In this document: in pieces, positions 31,417-38,960 of the stretch | Layout: each line of letters starts with the position of its first letter | How positions within the stretch are numbered: the stretch's first letter is position 1 | The notes under the pieces: generated by a model | The model's input: the letters and a program-made list of their open reading frames with translations, nothing else | What the model was told of the DNA's origin: nothing | Database searches by the model: none | Source: SIG291 sp045543455 | Lineage (GTDB): Bacteria; Bacillota; Clostridia; Lachnospirales; Lachnospiraceae | Assembly: GCA_045543455.1 (NCBI GenBank) | Contig: JAZQMK010000094.1 | Span: 1 to 38,960 of the forward strand | Length of the DNA stretch: 38,960 nucleotides | Direction: 5' to 3' | Translations under genes and position numbers: made by a program

Positions 31417-32805
31417 ATGGAAAAGACAATGGAAAAGATAGTTGCATTGGCAAAGGCTAGAGGATTTGTATATCCTGGTTCAGAGATTTATGGAGGTCTT
31501 GCTAATACTTGGGACTATGGTAATCTTGGCGTAGAGCTTAAGAACAATGTAAAGAAAGCATGGTGGCAGAAGTTCATTATGGAAAGTCCATACAACGTAG
31601 GTGTTGACTGTGCTATCCTTATGAATCCACAGACTTGGGTTGCTTCAGGACATTTAGGTGGTTTTGCAGATCCACTTATGGACTGTAAGGAATGTCATGA
31701 AAGATTTAGAGCTGATAAGCTTATTGAAGACTGGTGCGCAGAGAATAATTATGAATTAGAAGGTTCTGTTGATGCATGGTCACAGGAACAGATGAAGACA
31801 TTTGTTGATGAAAAGAATATTGCCTGCCCAACATGTGGTAAGCATAATTTTACAGACATTCGTCAGTTTAACCTTATGTTTAAGACATTCCAGGGTGTTA
31901 CAGAAGATGCTAAAAATACAGTATATTTAAGACCAGAGACAGCACAGGGTATCTTTGTTAACTTTAAGAATGTTCAAAGAACTTCACGTAAGAAGATTCC
32001 ATTTGGTATAGGTCAGATTGGTAAATCATTTAGAAATGAAATTACACCAGGTAACTTTACATTTAGAACAAGAGAATTTGAACAGATGGAGCTTGAATTC
32101 TTCTGTGAACCAGGTACAGACCTTGAATGGTTTGCATATTGGAAAGAGTTCTGTATTAACTGGTTAAAGTCTTTAGGTATTAAGGACGAAGAAATGAGAG
32201 CAAGAGACCATTCACCAGAAGAATTATGTTTCTATAGTAAGGCAACAACAGATATTGAATTCTTATTCCCATTTGGTTGGGGTGAGCTTTGGGGTATTGC
32301 TGACAGAACAGATTATGACCTTACTCAGCATCAGAATACATCAGGCGAAGATATGACATACTTTGACGATGAAAAGAGAGAAAAGTATGTACCATATGTA
32401 ATCGAACCATCACTTGGTGCAGATCGTGTTACATTAGCATTTTTATGTGCAGCATATGACGAAGAAGAAATTGCAGAAGGCGATGTAAGAACAGTATTAC
32501 ATTTCCACCCGGCAATAGCACCTGTTAAGATTGGTGTGCTTCCATTATCAAAGAAATTAAACGAAGGCGCAGAAAAGATTTTTGCTGAATTATCTAAGAA
32601 ATACAACTGCGAATTTGATGATAGAGGTAATATAGGTAAGAGATACAGAAGACAGGATGAAATCGGTACTCCATTCTGTATTACTTACGACTTTGAGTCA
32701 GAAGAAGATGGTGCAGTAACTGTAAGAGACAGAGATACAATGCAACAGGAAAGAGTTAAGATAGAAGACTTAAAGGCATATTTTGAAGAAAAATTTGATT
32801 TTTAA
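31417..32805 (+). CDS. glyQS: Glycyl-tRNA synthetase, single-chain dimeric type
   Basis: 462 residues. It charges tRNA-Gly with glycine. The class II motifs are seen: FMLSGHW-type start at VALAKARGFVYPGSEIYGG, motif 2 in FGIGQIGKSFRNEITPGNF, the LRPETAQGIFVNF segment and motif 3 in IEPSLGADRVTLAFL. The zinc-binding CKECHERF and CPTCGKH are intact. The C-terminal anticodon-binding domain ends near VKIEDLKAYFEEKF. I use the ATG at 31417 with AAAGAGG as SD rather than the in-frame GTG at 31399. No T-box leader lies upstream. Confidence 0.97.
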   Translation: MEKTMEKIVALAKARGFVYPGSEIYGGLANTWDYGNLGVELKNNVKKAWWQKFIMESPYNVGVDCAILMNPQTWVASGHLGGFADPLMDCKECHERFRADKLIEDWCAENNYELEGSVDAWSQEQMKTFVDEKNIACPTCGKHNFTDIRQFNLMFKTFQGVTEDAKNTVYLRPETAQGIFVNFKNVQRTSRKKIPFGIGQIGKSFRNEITPGNFTFRTREFEQMELEFFCEPGTDLEWFAYWKEFCINWLKSLGIKDEEMRARDHSPEELCFYSKATTDIEFLFPFGWGELWGIADRTDYDLTQHQNTSGEDMTYFDDEKREKYVPYVIEPSLGADRVTLAFLCAAYDEEEIAEGDVRTVLHFHPAIAPVKIGVLPLSKKLNEGAEKIFAELSKKYNCEFDDRGNIGKRYRRQDEIGTPFCITYDFESEEDGAVTVRDRDTMQQERVKIEDLKAYFEEKFDF

Positions 32806-32820
32806 TGATAGGTGATTTTG

Positions 32821-34626
32821 ATGGTTTGTCATAAATGTGGTTTTGAACACAACTCTGATAAAGAGTGTCCAAAATGTGGAGCTACGGTTATTAAAATCAA
32901 CGAGGATTATTTAAAACGAAAGAAAGCTTATGAAGAAAGCGGTAAGATTACATTTGCAGGAGTAGATGTAGATACCTTAGATAAGCTTGCGGATACCAAG
33001 GTTGATATTAATATTGAAGAAACAAAGGAAAAGGAGCTTAGTCCTAAAGAAGCTATGGCAATAGCTTATGATAAGATGAAAAGTAAAGGGCAAAGTGTAA
33101 TTAGAAATACTAAAAACAAACGTAGCGCAGATAAAAATAAAAAAAGCAACAATGGCAGACAGAAAAAAGAACCAACAGATTATAAGAAGATTATAAAGGT
33201 TGCTGCCATTATTGTGGCAGCAATTTTTTTAATAACAATGGCAGTGGTAGTAGTAAGAAATGTATTCTTTAAAGAGAATGCAAAGGTGCTGTGGACTAAG
33301 GACGGCAAGATATATGAGACAGGTAACGACAAACCACTGTTTGAAAATGTAAGTAAGGTAATTGCTAATAAAAAAGAAAATAAAATGATTATAATAGCTG
33401 ATAAGACTTATATGTACACTGAAAAGGAAACAAAAGTCATATCAGAAAAGCCGGTTAATGACATTTATTATAATGATGATATGACATTGCTTATTTATAA
33501 TTTTGCAGATAGTAATCAGGTGTACATTTATAGTGAAAAAACAAAGGAAACTAAGCTTGATATTAACAGCAAGATAACAGACAGTTACATAACTGCTGAC
33601 GGTTTATATGCGGCTTTAGTGACATATAATCATTCAACTCTAGAATATACACTTTGGCGACTTGACGGAGTTGGTCATGTGTGGAACGTTGAAACAGATA
33701 TTAACGAAAAAGATGTAAAATTCGTCAACGCAGAGGGCTATATAGTATATTCAGATTATACTTACACAGATATTAATTCCATAGTTACAAGTAAAATCAA
33801 AATAAACAGAGACAAGATATCAGGTATTGAAATAGAAAATGTGAATGAGTACATTGTATATGAAAATTATATTATTTATCGTAATGATGAAGCACAGCTT
33901 GAATTGATGGACTATACAATAAGTGCTAAAAATACTATTGTACTTGAAAATGTGGAAGAGATTTACACTTCTGTAAACAATACCTGCAAATATACCAATT
34001 ACGGAGATACTGTCTGCCAAAAGGGCGAAAATGATAAGCTCCTTGTTATGTGTGGTTCAAAGATATATCTTTATGATTTGAAGGAACAGACCACACAATA
34101 TCTTTCGGATTGCAGTATAGCAAGCGTGGAATTTTACTATTTTGAAGACAGCAGATATTTCTACATGAAAACAGTAAGCGGAATTAATCAGGTGGATTTA
34201 AAAACCGGTGAGAATAAATTCTTAGCCACACTTTTACCATCTGAGAAGGTTTTGTGCTTTGATAAAAGTAAAAGTATAGTGTATAATGATTACTATGGTA
34301 AATTGGTTGAAATAAAAAATGGCAAATCAACAGTTATTGCAGAAGGCGTAAAAACAGGTTCTGTAAAAATGACTGAAGATGGCACTGCTTATACCTATGT
34401 TAAGGATGTTACTGTATATGCAAAACAATTAGGCAAAGAAAAAGTGATAACACTTTATACAGGCATTGAAAGCATTTCAGATATAAAAAATGTGGTATAT
34501 GCTGATAAATTATATTATTTCATTGACACTAACGGTAAATTAACTACTTCTGATGCAAAGGGCAAGGAGAAGAAGGTTATAGGCGAGTGTTCACAGATTT
34601 ATATGATATATAAAAAAGGAATTTAA
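32821..34626 (+). CDS. Zinc-ribbon, single-pass membrane protein with a propeller-like outside domain
   Basis: 601 residues. The N-terminal zinc ribbon CHKCGFEHNSDKECPKCGA is followed by a long charged, partly coiled cytoplasmic stretch (about 30-122), one membrane helix (about 126-148) and an outside domain of about 450 residues. That domain repeats short strand blocks ending in K-[IV]-Y-x-Y or similar (YTEKETKVISE, VYIYSEKTKETKLD, KIYLYDLKEQTTQYLS), like the DUF5050 or propeller proteins of Clostridia. The ATG at 32821 is chosen over a GTG at 32812; the SD (AGGTGA) is weak. It lies between glyQS and ppdK. Function unknown. Confidence 0.65.
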   Translation: MVCHKCGFEHNSDKECPKCGATVIKINEDYLKRKKAYEESGKITFAGVDVDTLDKLADTKVDINIEETKEKELSPKEAMAIAYDKMKSKGQSVIRNTKNKRSADKNKKSNNGRQKKEPTDYKKIIKVAAIIVAAIFLITMAVVVVRNVFFKENAKVLWTKDGKIYETGNDKPLFENVSKVIANKKENKMIIIADKTYMYTEKETKVISEKPVNDIYYNDDMTLLIYNFADSNQVYIYSEKTKETKLDINSKITDSYITADGLYAALVTYNHSTLEYTLWRLDGVGHVWNVETDINEKDVKFVNAEGYIVYSDYTYTDINSIVTSKIKINRDKISGIEIENVNEYIVYENYIIYRNDEAQLELMDYTISAKNTIVLENVEEIYTSVNNTCKYTNYGDTVCQKGENDKLLVMCGSKIYLYDLKEQTTQYLSDCSIASVEFYYFEDSRYFYMKTVSGINQVDLKTGENKFLATLLPSEKVLCFDKSKSIVYNDYYGKLVEIKNGKSTVIAEGVKTGSVKMTEDGTAYTYVKDVTVYAKQLGKEKVITLYTGIESISDIKNVVYADKLYYFIDTNGKLTTSDAKGKEKKVIGECSQIYMIYKKGI

Positions 34627-34645
34627 TAAATAAGGAGGAAAAAAT

Positions 34646-37282
34646 ATGACAAAATGGGTCTATTTATTTGAAGAAGGTAGCGCGGACATGCGTAACCTTT
34701 TAGGCGGTAAGGGTGCTAACCTTGCCGAAATGACTAACCTTGGACTTCCAATTCCACAGGGCTTTACAGTTACAACACAGGCTTGTACTGATTACTACGA
34801 CAAAGGAAAAATGATTTCAGAAGAAATCACAGCACAAATATTTGAAGCTTTAGCTAAGCTTGAAGAAAAGCAAGGCAAGAAGTTTGGCGATACACAAAAT
34901 CCATTACTTGTATCTGTACGTTCAGGTGCTAGAGCATCAATGCCAGGTATGATGGATACAATCTTAAATCTTGGTCTTACAGACGAAGCAGTAGAAGGCT
35001 TTGCCAACAAGACTGGCAACAAGAGATTTGCATATGACTCATATAGAAGATTTATTCAAATGTTCTCAGATGTAGTTATGGAAATCGAGAAGAAGAAATT
35101 CGAAGCAATCCTTGATGAATTCAAAGAGAAAAAGGGTGTTAAATTCGATACAGACCTTGATGCTAACGATTTAGAAGAAATCATCAAGGCATACAAGGCT
35201 TTATATAAGGCTGAAAAGGGCGAAGACTTCCCACAAGATCCAAAGGTACAGCTTATGGAAGCTGTAAAGGCAGTATTCCGTTCATGGGATAACCCAAGAG
35301 CTATTGTTTACAGAAGAATGAATGATATTCCAGGCGACTGGGGTACAGCTGTAAACGTTCAGGCAATGGTATTTGGTAACATGGGTAACACATCCGGTAC
35401 AGGTGTTGCATTTACACGTAACCCATCAACAGGTGAAAATGGCATCTACGGTGAATACTTAATCAATGCTCAGGGTGAAGACGTTGTTGCTGGTATCCGT
35501 ACACCACAACCAATCACAAAATTAGCTGAAGATTTACCAGAGTGCTATGCACAATTTATGGCAATTGCAAATAAGCTTGAAGACCACTACAGAGATATGC
35601 AGGATATGGAATTTACAATTGAAGAAGGTAAATTATTCTTCTTGCAGACACGTAACGGTAAGAGAACAGCTCAGGCTGCAATCAACATCGCTTGTGACCT
35701 TGTAGACGAGGGCAAGATTACAGAAGAAGAAGCAGTTTTAAGAATAGATGCAAAATCACTTGATCAATTATTACACCCAACATTTGATGCGGCTGCATTA
35801 AAGACCGGTGTGGTAATCGGTTCAGCACTTCCAGCATCTCCAGGAGCTGCAGCTGGTAAGGTATACTTTACAGCAGATGATGCAAAGGCAGCAGGTAAGG
35901 GCGGAAGAGGCGAAAAGGTAATCCTTGTACGTCTTGAAACATCACCTGAAGATATCGAAGGTATGAATGCTCCACAAGGTATTCTTACAGTTCGTGGTGG
36001 TATGACATCACACGCAGCCGTAGTTGCACGTGGTATGGGAACATGCTGTGTATCAGGCTGTGGCGAAATTAAGATTGACGAAGAAGCTAAGGAATTTAGC
36101 CTTGGTGGATATACATTTAAGGAAGGCGATTACATTTCTCTTGATGGCTCAACAGGTAAGATTTACAAGGGCGAAATCAAGACAAATGAAGCCGAAATCG
36201 GTGGTAACTTTGGTAGAATTATGGCATGGGCTGATAAGTACAGAAAACTTGCAGTTCGTACAAATGCCGACACACCAAAGGATACAAAGAAGGCAGTTGA
36301 ATTAGGTGCAGAAGGTATCGGTCTTTGCCGTACAGAGCATATGTTCTTCGGCGAAGAAAGAATTCCAAAGATTAGAAAGATGATTCTTTCAAAGACAGTA
36401 GAACAAAGAGAAGCAGCTCTTGCAGAGCTTCTTGAGTTCCAAAAGGCAGACTTTAAGGCAATGTACGAAGTACTTGAAGGCAAGCCAATGACAGTACGTT
36501 ACCTTGATCCACCTCTTCATGAATTTGTTCCAACTCTAGAGGAAGATATCAAGGCATTAGCAGCTGATATGAACCTTACAGTAGAAGAAGTTAAGGCTAC
36601 TTGCGATGCATTACATGAATTCAACCCAATGATGGGTCACAGAGGTTGCCGTCTTGCTGTAACATATCCAGAAATTGCTAAGATGCAGACAAGAGCGGTT
36701 ATGGAAGCTGCAATCGAAGTTAAGAACGAAAAGGGCTTTGACATCGTTCCAGAAATCATGATTCCACTGGTTGGCGAAAAGAAAGAATTAAAATATGTCA
36801 AGGATGTTGTAGTAGAAGTTGCAGAAGCTGTTAAGGCTGAAAAGAACTCAGACATCAAATACATTATCGGTACAATGATTGAAATTCCACGTGCTGCCCT
36901 TATGGCAGACAAGATTGCAGAAGAAGCAGAATTCTTCTCATTCGGTACAAATGACTTAACACAGATGACATTTGGTTTCTCTCGTGATGATGCAGGCAAA
37001 TTCCTTGACTCATACTATCAGTCAAAGATTTATGAATCAGACCCATTTGCAAGACTTGACCAATCAGGCGTTGGTCAGTTAGTTGAAATGGCAGCAGTTA
37101 AGGGTCGTAGCACAAAGAGTAACTTAAAGCTTGGTATCTGCGGTGAACACGGCGGAGATCCATCAAGCATCGAGTTCTGCCACAAGGTTGGACTTAACTA
37201 TGTAAGCTGTTCACCATTTAGAGTACCTATTGCAAGACTTGCAGCAGCACAGGCGGCTATAAACGAAGGAGTAGCAAAGTAA
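34646..37282 (+). CDS. ppdK: Pyruvate, phosphate dikinase
   Basis: 878 residues, normal length. It interconverts pyruvate, ATP and phosphate with PEP, AMP and pyrophosphate; in anaerobes it can act in glycolysis in place of pyruvate kinase. The N-terminal ATP-grasp domain opens with GKGANLAEMTNLGLPIPQGF. The phosphorylated histidine is His456 in GGMTSHAAVVARGMG. The C-terminal PEP-binding barrel has GLCRTEHMFF, the MMGHRGCRL segment and the catalytic cysteine in GICGEHGGDP. AAGGAGG precedes the ATG, 19 bp after the preceding gene. A strong terminator follows. Confidence 0.98.
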   Translation: MTKWVYLFEEGSADMRNLLGGKGANLAEMTNLGLPIPQGFTVTTQACTDYYDKGKMISEEITAQIFEALAKLEEKQGKKFGDTQNPLLVSVRSGARASMPGMMDTILNLGLTDEAVEGFANKTGNKRFAYDSYRRFIQMFSDVVMEIEKKKFEAILDEFKEKKGVKFDTDLDANDLEEIIKAYKALYKAEKGEDFPQDPKVQLMEAVKAVFRSWDNPRAIVYRRMNDIPGDWGTAVNVQAMVFGNMGNTSGTGVAFTRNPSTGENGIYGEYLINAQGEDVVAGIRTPQPITKLAEDLPECYAQFMAIANKLEDHYRDMQDMEFTIEEGKLFFLQTRNGKRTAQAAINIACDLVDEGKITEEEAVLRIDAKSLDQLLHPTFDAAALKTGVVIGSALPASPGAAAGKVYFTADDAKAAGKGGRGEKVILVRLETSPEDIEGMNAPQGILTVRGGMTSHAAVVARGMGTCCVSGCGEIKIDEEAKEFSLGGYTFKEGDYISLDGSTGKIYKGEIKTNEAEIGGNFGRIMAWADKYRKLAVRTNADTPKDTKKAVELGAEGIGLCRTEHMFFGEERIPKIRKMILSKTVEQREAALAELLEFQKADFKAMYEVLEGKPMTVRYLDPPLHEFVPTLEEDIKALAADMNLTVEEVKATCDALHEFNPMMGHRGCRLAVTYPEIAKMQTRAVMEAAIEVKNEKGFDIVPEIMIPLVGEKKELKYVKDVVVEVAEAVKAEKNSDIKYIIGTMIEIPRAALMADKIAEEAEFFSFGTNDLTQMTFGFSRDDAGKFLDSYYQSKIYESDPFARLDQSGVGQLVEMAAVKGRSTKSNLKLGICGEHGGDPSSIEFCHKVGLNYVSCSPFRVPIARLAAAQAAINEGVAK

Positions 37283-37314
37283 GTTACGAAATTGTAGAAT
37301 TGATTAAATAATAG

Positions 37315-37353
37315 ACTCCCCAACGTGAAGAAATTTGCGTTGGGGAGTTTTAT
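37315..37353 (+). terminator. Intrinsic terminator after ppdK
   Basis: ACTCCCCAACG (37315-37325) pairs with CGTTGGGGAGT (37338-37348), followed by TTTTATT. Confidence 0.92.
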
Positions 37354-37360
37354 TAGTATT

Positions 37361-37435
37361 CTATGTGTCAAAAATAAGATTGACACTATTGCTTTGGATT
37401 GCTATAATGGTGTCATAAATAACAATGACACATAG
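37361..37435. promoter_or_regulatory. Consensus promoter bracketed by two identical operators
   Basis: The promoter is TTGACA (37380-37385), 17 bp, TATAAT (37403-37408), a perfect consensus. Two identical palindromes GTGTCA-N10-TGACAC lie at 37365-37386 (over the -35) and 37410-37431 (over the start site), 45 bp apart. The outermost arms CTATGTGTCA (37361-37370) and TGACACATAG (37426-37435) also form a perfect 10-bp inverted repeat, so the array is symmetric about the promoter. Tight repression by a dimer, possibly with looping, is likely. Confidence 0.8.
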
Positions 37436-37443
37436 GAGCCCAT

Positions 37444-37737
37444 ATGATTAATACATTAGAAGAAGCATGGATATATATAGACAAACTGGAAAAAGAGAAT
37501 GCGGTACTACGCAAAGAGTTAGAACATTACAGGAATAGAAAGGTTTCCGGCCGTAAGAAGCATGACGAGATATGGATGACCGCCTACAATGACTTTGTTG
37601 TTCAATACGAAAGCGGTATGAGTATTATGGAGATTGTTAATCAGGGGAAGATTAGCAGAAGAACAGCGTATAGATACAAAGCATATTATGATGAGATGAT
37701 AAAGCAAAAGACTCGTTCTATGATAGGAGGGGAATAA
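37444..37737 (+). CDS. Small coiled-coil / helix-turn-helix protein
   Basis: 97 residues. Residues ~5-30 are a coiled coil (AWIYIDKLEKENAVLRKELE). A C-terminal HTH follows, of the resolvase or transposase type: YESGMSIMEIVNQGKISRRT, then AYRYKAYYDEM. It is a good candidate for the protein that binds the two operators just upstream. CATAGGAG precedes the ATG. It ends 1 bp before the KilA-N gene. Small HTH genes paired with KilA-N genes are phage-like, but no other phage gene is visible. Confidence 0.6.
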   Translation: MINTLEEAWIYIDKLEKENAVLRKELEHYRNRKVSGRKKHDEIWMTAYNDFVVQYESGMSIMEIVNQGKISRRTAYRYKAYYDEMIKQKTRSMIGGE

Positions 37738-37738
37738 G

Positions 37739-38587
37739 ATGCAGAAAAACAAAATTATAACAGTTCAAAATTTACCAATTTCAATTTCGAAGGAAGATAT
37801 AGATGACTACATTTGTGTTACAGATATTGCAGCAGCAAAAGCAGATGGCTCAAGAGCTGCAGATGTTGTACGTAATTGGCTTAGGAATAGAAGAACACTT
37901 GAGTTTTTGTCTACTTGGGAGGAAATATATAATCCGAATTTTAAAGTGTTCGAATCTGAACACTTTAAAAAACAAGCGGGACTACTTACATTTACGCCGA
38001 GCGTATCAGAATGGATTGAACAGACCAATGCAATAGGCATTTATGTGAAAAAAGGACGTTATGGTGGTACATATGCCCATAAGGATATTGCATTTGAATT
38101 TGCTTCAGCTATAAGTCCGGTTTTTAAACTATATTTAATTAAAGAATTTCAGCGACTAAAAGAAGAGGAAAACAATCTTAAAAAGATAGAATGGAATGCA
38201 AAGAGATTTTTATCAAAGAATAATTATCTGATTCAAACTGATGCAGTCAAGAATTATATTATTCCTAATAGTGATTATAGAGATAATCTGAATTGGATAC
38301 CCTATGCAGAGGAAGCAGATTTGTTGAATGTAGCGTTATTTGGTTTTACGGCAAAAGCATGGAGAGAAAGTAATCCGGAGCTTGCAAAAAACAGTAATGT
38401 GAGAGATTATGCTACAATTAATGAGCTTACGGTTCTTTCCAATCTTGAGACGCATAATGCACAGATGATTCGTGAAGGACAATCCAAAGAAGAAAGATTT
38501 AAAATCTTAAGCGAAATTGCAGATTATCAGATGCGAATTTTGTCTGCGGCAGATAATATAGCATATATTGCTGAGGAAAATGTGTAG
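37739..38587 (+). CDS. KilA-N domain protein
   Basis: 282 residues. Residues ~25-140 form a KilA-N DNA-binding domain: DDYICVTDIAAAKADGSRAA, then VVRNWLRNRRTLEFLSTWEE, WIEQTNAIGIYVKKGRYGGT and YAHKDIAFEFASAISPVFKL. The C-terminal half (about 150-282) has no recognised domain. Family members occur in phages and large DNA viruses and as lone genes in gut Firmicutes; their role is not established. AGGAGGGG lies upstream and translation is probably coupled to the preceding HTH gene. Confidence 0.82.
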   Translation: MQKNKIITVQNLPISISKEDIDDYICVTDIAAAKADGSRAADVVRNWLRNRRTLEFLSTWEEIYNPNFKVFESEHFKKQAGLLTFTPSVSEWIEQTNAIGIYVKKGRYGGTYAHKDIAFEFASAISPVFKLYLIKEFQRLKEEENNLKKIEWNAKRFLSKNNYLIQTDAVKNYIIPNSDYRDNLNWIPYAEEADLLNVALFGFTAKAWRESNPELAKNSNVRDYATINELTVLSNLETHNAQMIREGQSKEERFKILSEIADYQMRILSAADNIAYIAEENV

Positions 38588-38723
38588 CTACTGATAAAAA
38601 GAGATGTTTAAATAGGGTGACAGTTCCTCACTTGTCCGTAGACCTCCCAGGCTGCAATCAATAACAAGTAGTTGGGTGTTTTCTATAGAAGATAGTGCAA
38701 CTATAAGTTGAGTTTAAAATTCA
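38588..38723 (+). other. Non-coding stretch after the KilA-N gene
   Basis: No gene seen. ACTTGT (38630-38635), CCCA (38646-38649), ACAAGT (38664-38669) and TGGG (38673-38676) could form a small pseudoknot, but the stems are short and this is weak. Confidence 0.3.
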
Positions 38724-38767
38724 AAGAGGTATCTTATCTAGAAATAGGTAAGATGCTTCTTTTTTTG
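38724..38767 (+). terminator. Intrinsic terminator downstream of the KilA-N gene
   Basis: AAGAGGTATCTTATCT (38724-38739) pairs with AGGTAAGATGCTTCTT (38746-38761) using G-T pairs where not Watson-Crick, followed by TTTTTT. Confidence 0.75.
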
Positions 38768-38777
38768 ATGTAGTTTT

Positions 38778-38862
38778 GGGCGTGAGTTGTGTGGAACGCG
38801 GGTTTGGGGCGTGTGAAGAAAAGCGAATGGGTGTTTGGTGCGTGGGTTTGGGGGTACTTGGG
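38778..38862 (+). other. G-rich stretch with imperfect direct repeats
   Basis: Seven G-tracts of three to five lie at 38778, 38800, 38806, 38829, 38844, 38850 and 38860, strongly unlike the A/T-rich surroundings. CGCGGGTTTGGGGCGTG and CGTGGGTTTGGGGGTAC are near-repeats. No convincing gene is seen on either strand from 38768 to the window end. Confidence 0.55.
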
Positions 38863-38960
38863 AGTGAGAATTCTGTTATCAAGATAATGGATTTACATGG
38901 TAAGTTGGAAGGTTTTGAAATGTAGTTGATTAGTTTGGACAGTAGAGTTATAGTATGACA

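Noticed and set aside
38722..38960. Minus-strand frame open for about 80 codons to the window end
   Set aside because: Pro/Thr/Ser-rich low-complexity reading across a terminator and the G-rich tract, with no start or family visible; it could only be judged with the sequence beyond the window.
37739..38960. Calling the window end a prophage
   Set aside because: Only two phage-like genes are present; there is no integrase, repressor module, structural gene or attachment site in view.

Overview
The window looks like a chromosomal segment of a low-GC Gram-positive anaerobe of the class Clostridia, most likely a gut Lachnospiraceae. This rests on the A/T-rich codon use, strong AGGAGG ribosome binding sites, RibU under an FMN riboswitch, a single-chain glycyl-tRNA synthetase, pyruvate phosphate dikinase, OPT and PqqD gene pairs, and overall gene style. 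The genus cannot be fixed from the sequence alone. No rRNA, tRNA, CRISPR array or insertion sequence with a transposase was seen.

Layout. 1-3330 is accessory: the 5' end of a small gene preceded by a structured leader, a RelB/DinJ antitoxin with an internally deleted RelE-like toxin, a divergent Phd/YefM antitoxin-like protein fused to a DUF2500-like domain, and three small membrane proteins. 3334-9586 is arginine biosynthesis: argG leftward, then argC, a DUF4177 gene, argJ, argB and argD rightward. A perfect ARG box and a structured argC leader lie in the divergent region, and a second copy of the structured leader element lies directly before argJ. 9605-14700 holds a solute-binding lipoprotein, a small membrane protein, and a PocR-GGDEF / OPT transporter / PqqD-like operon. 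14745-19320 is accessory again: a flavodoxin-like reductase, a decaying tandem cluster of small membrane-anchored proteins and a leucine-rich-repeat protein, an XRE regulator with a likely operator, two small surface/membrane proteins, and two large hairpin elements.

19325-37282 is mostly housekeeping: a YbiT/YkpA-type ABC-F ATPase, a PflX-like radical SAM protein, exonuclease III, an isoamylase-like GH13 protein that has lost all its catalytic residues, a TraX-like protein, FMN riboswitch plus ribU, an M16C protease, era, recO, a lipoprotein, glyQS, a zinc-ribbon/propeller membrane protein and ppdK. 37315-38960 ends with a small HTH gene and a KilA-N gene under a consensus promoter bracketed by two identical operators, followed by a terminator and an odd G-rich stretch.

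The most noteworthy points are: a two-copy leader element (minus strand 58-235 and plus strand 6117-6280) with four hairpins in the same order, different stem sequences, one clear compensatory change, and a Shine-Dalgarno sequence at each end; a GH13 pseudoenzyme; a tandem locus of related membrane proteins in which one copy carries a one-base frameshift and the LRR gene an in-frame stop; a Phd-DUF2500 fusion; and an ABC-F protein whose degenerate motifs all fall in one composite ATP site.
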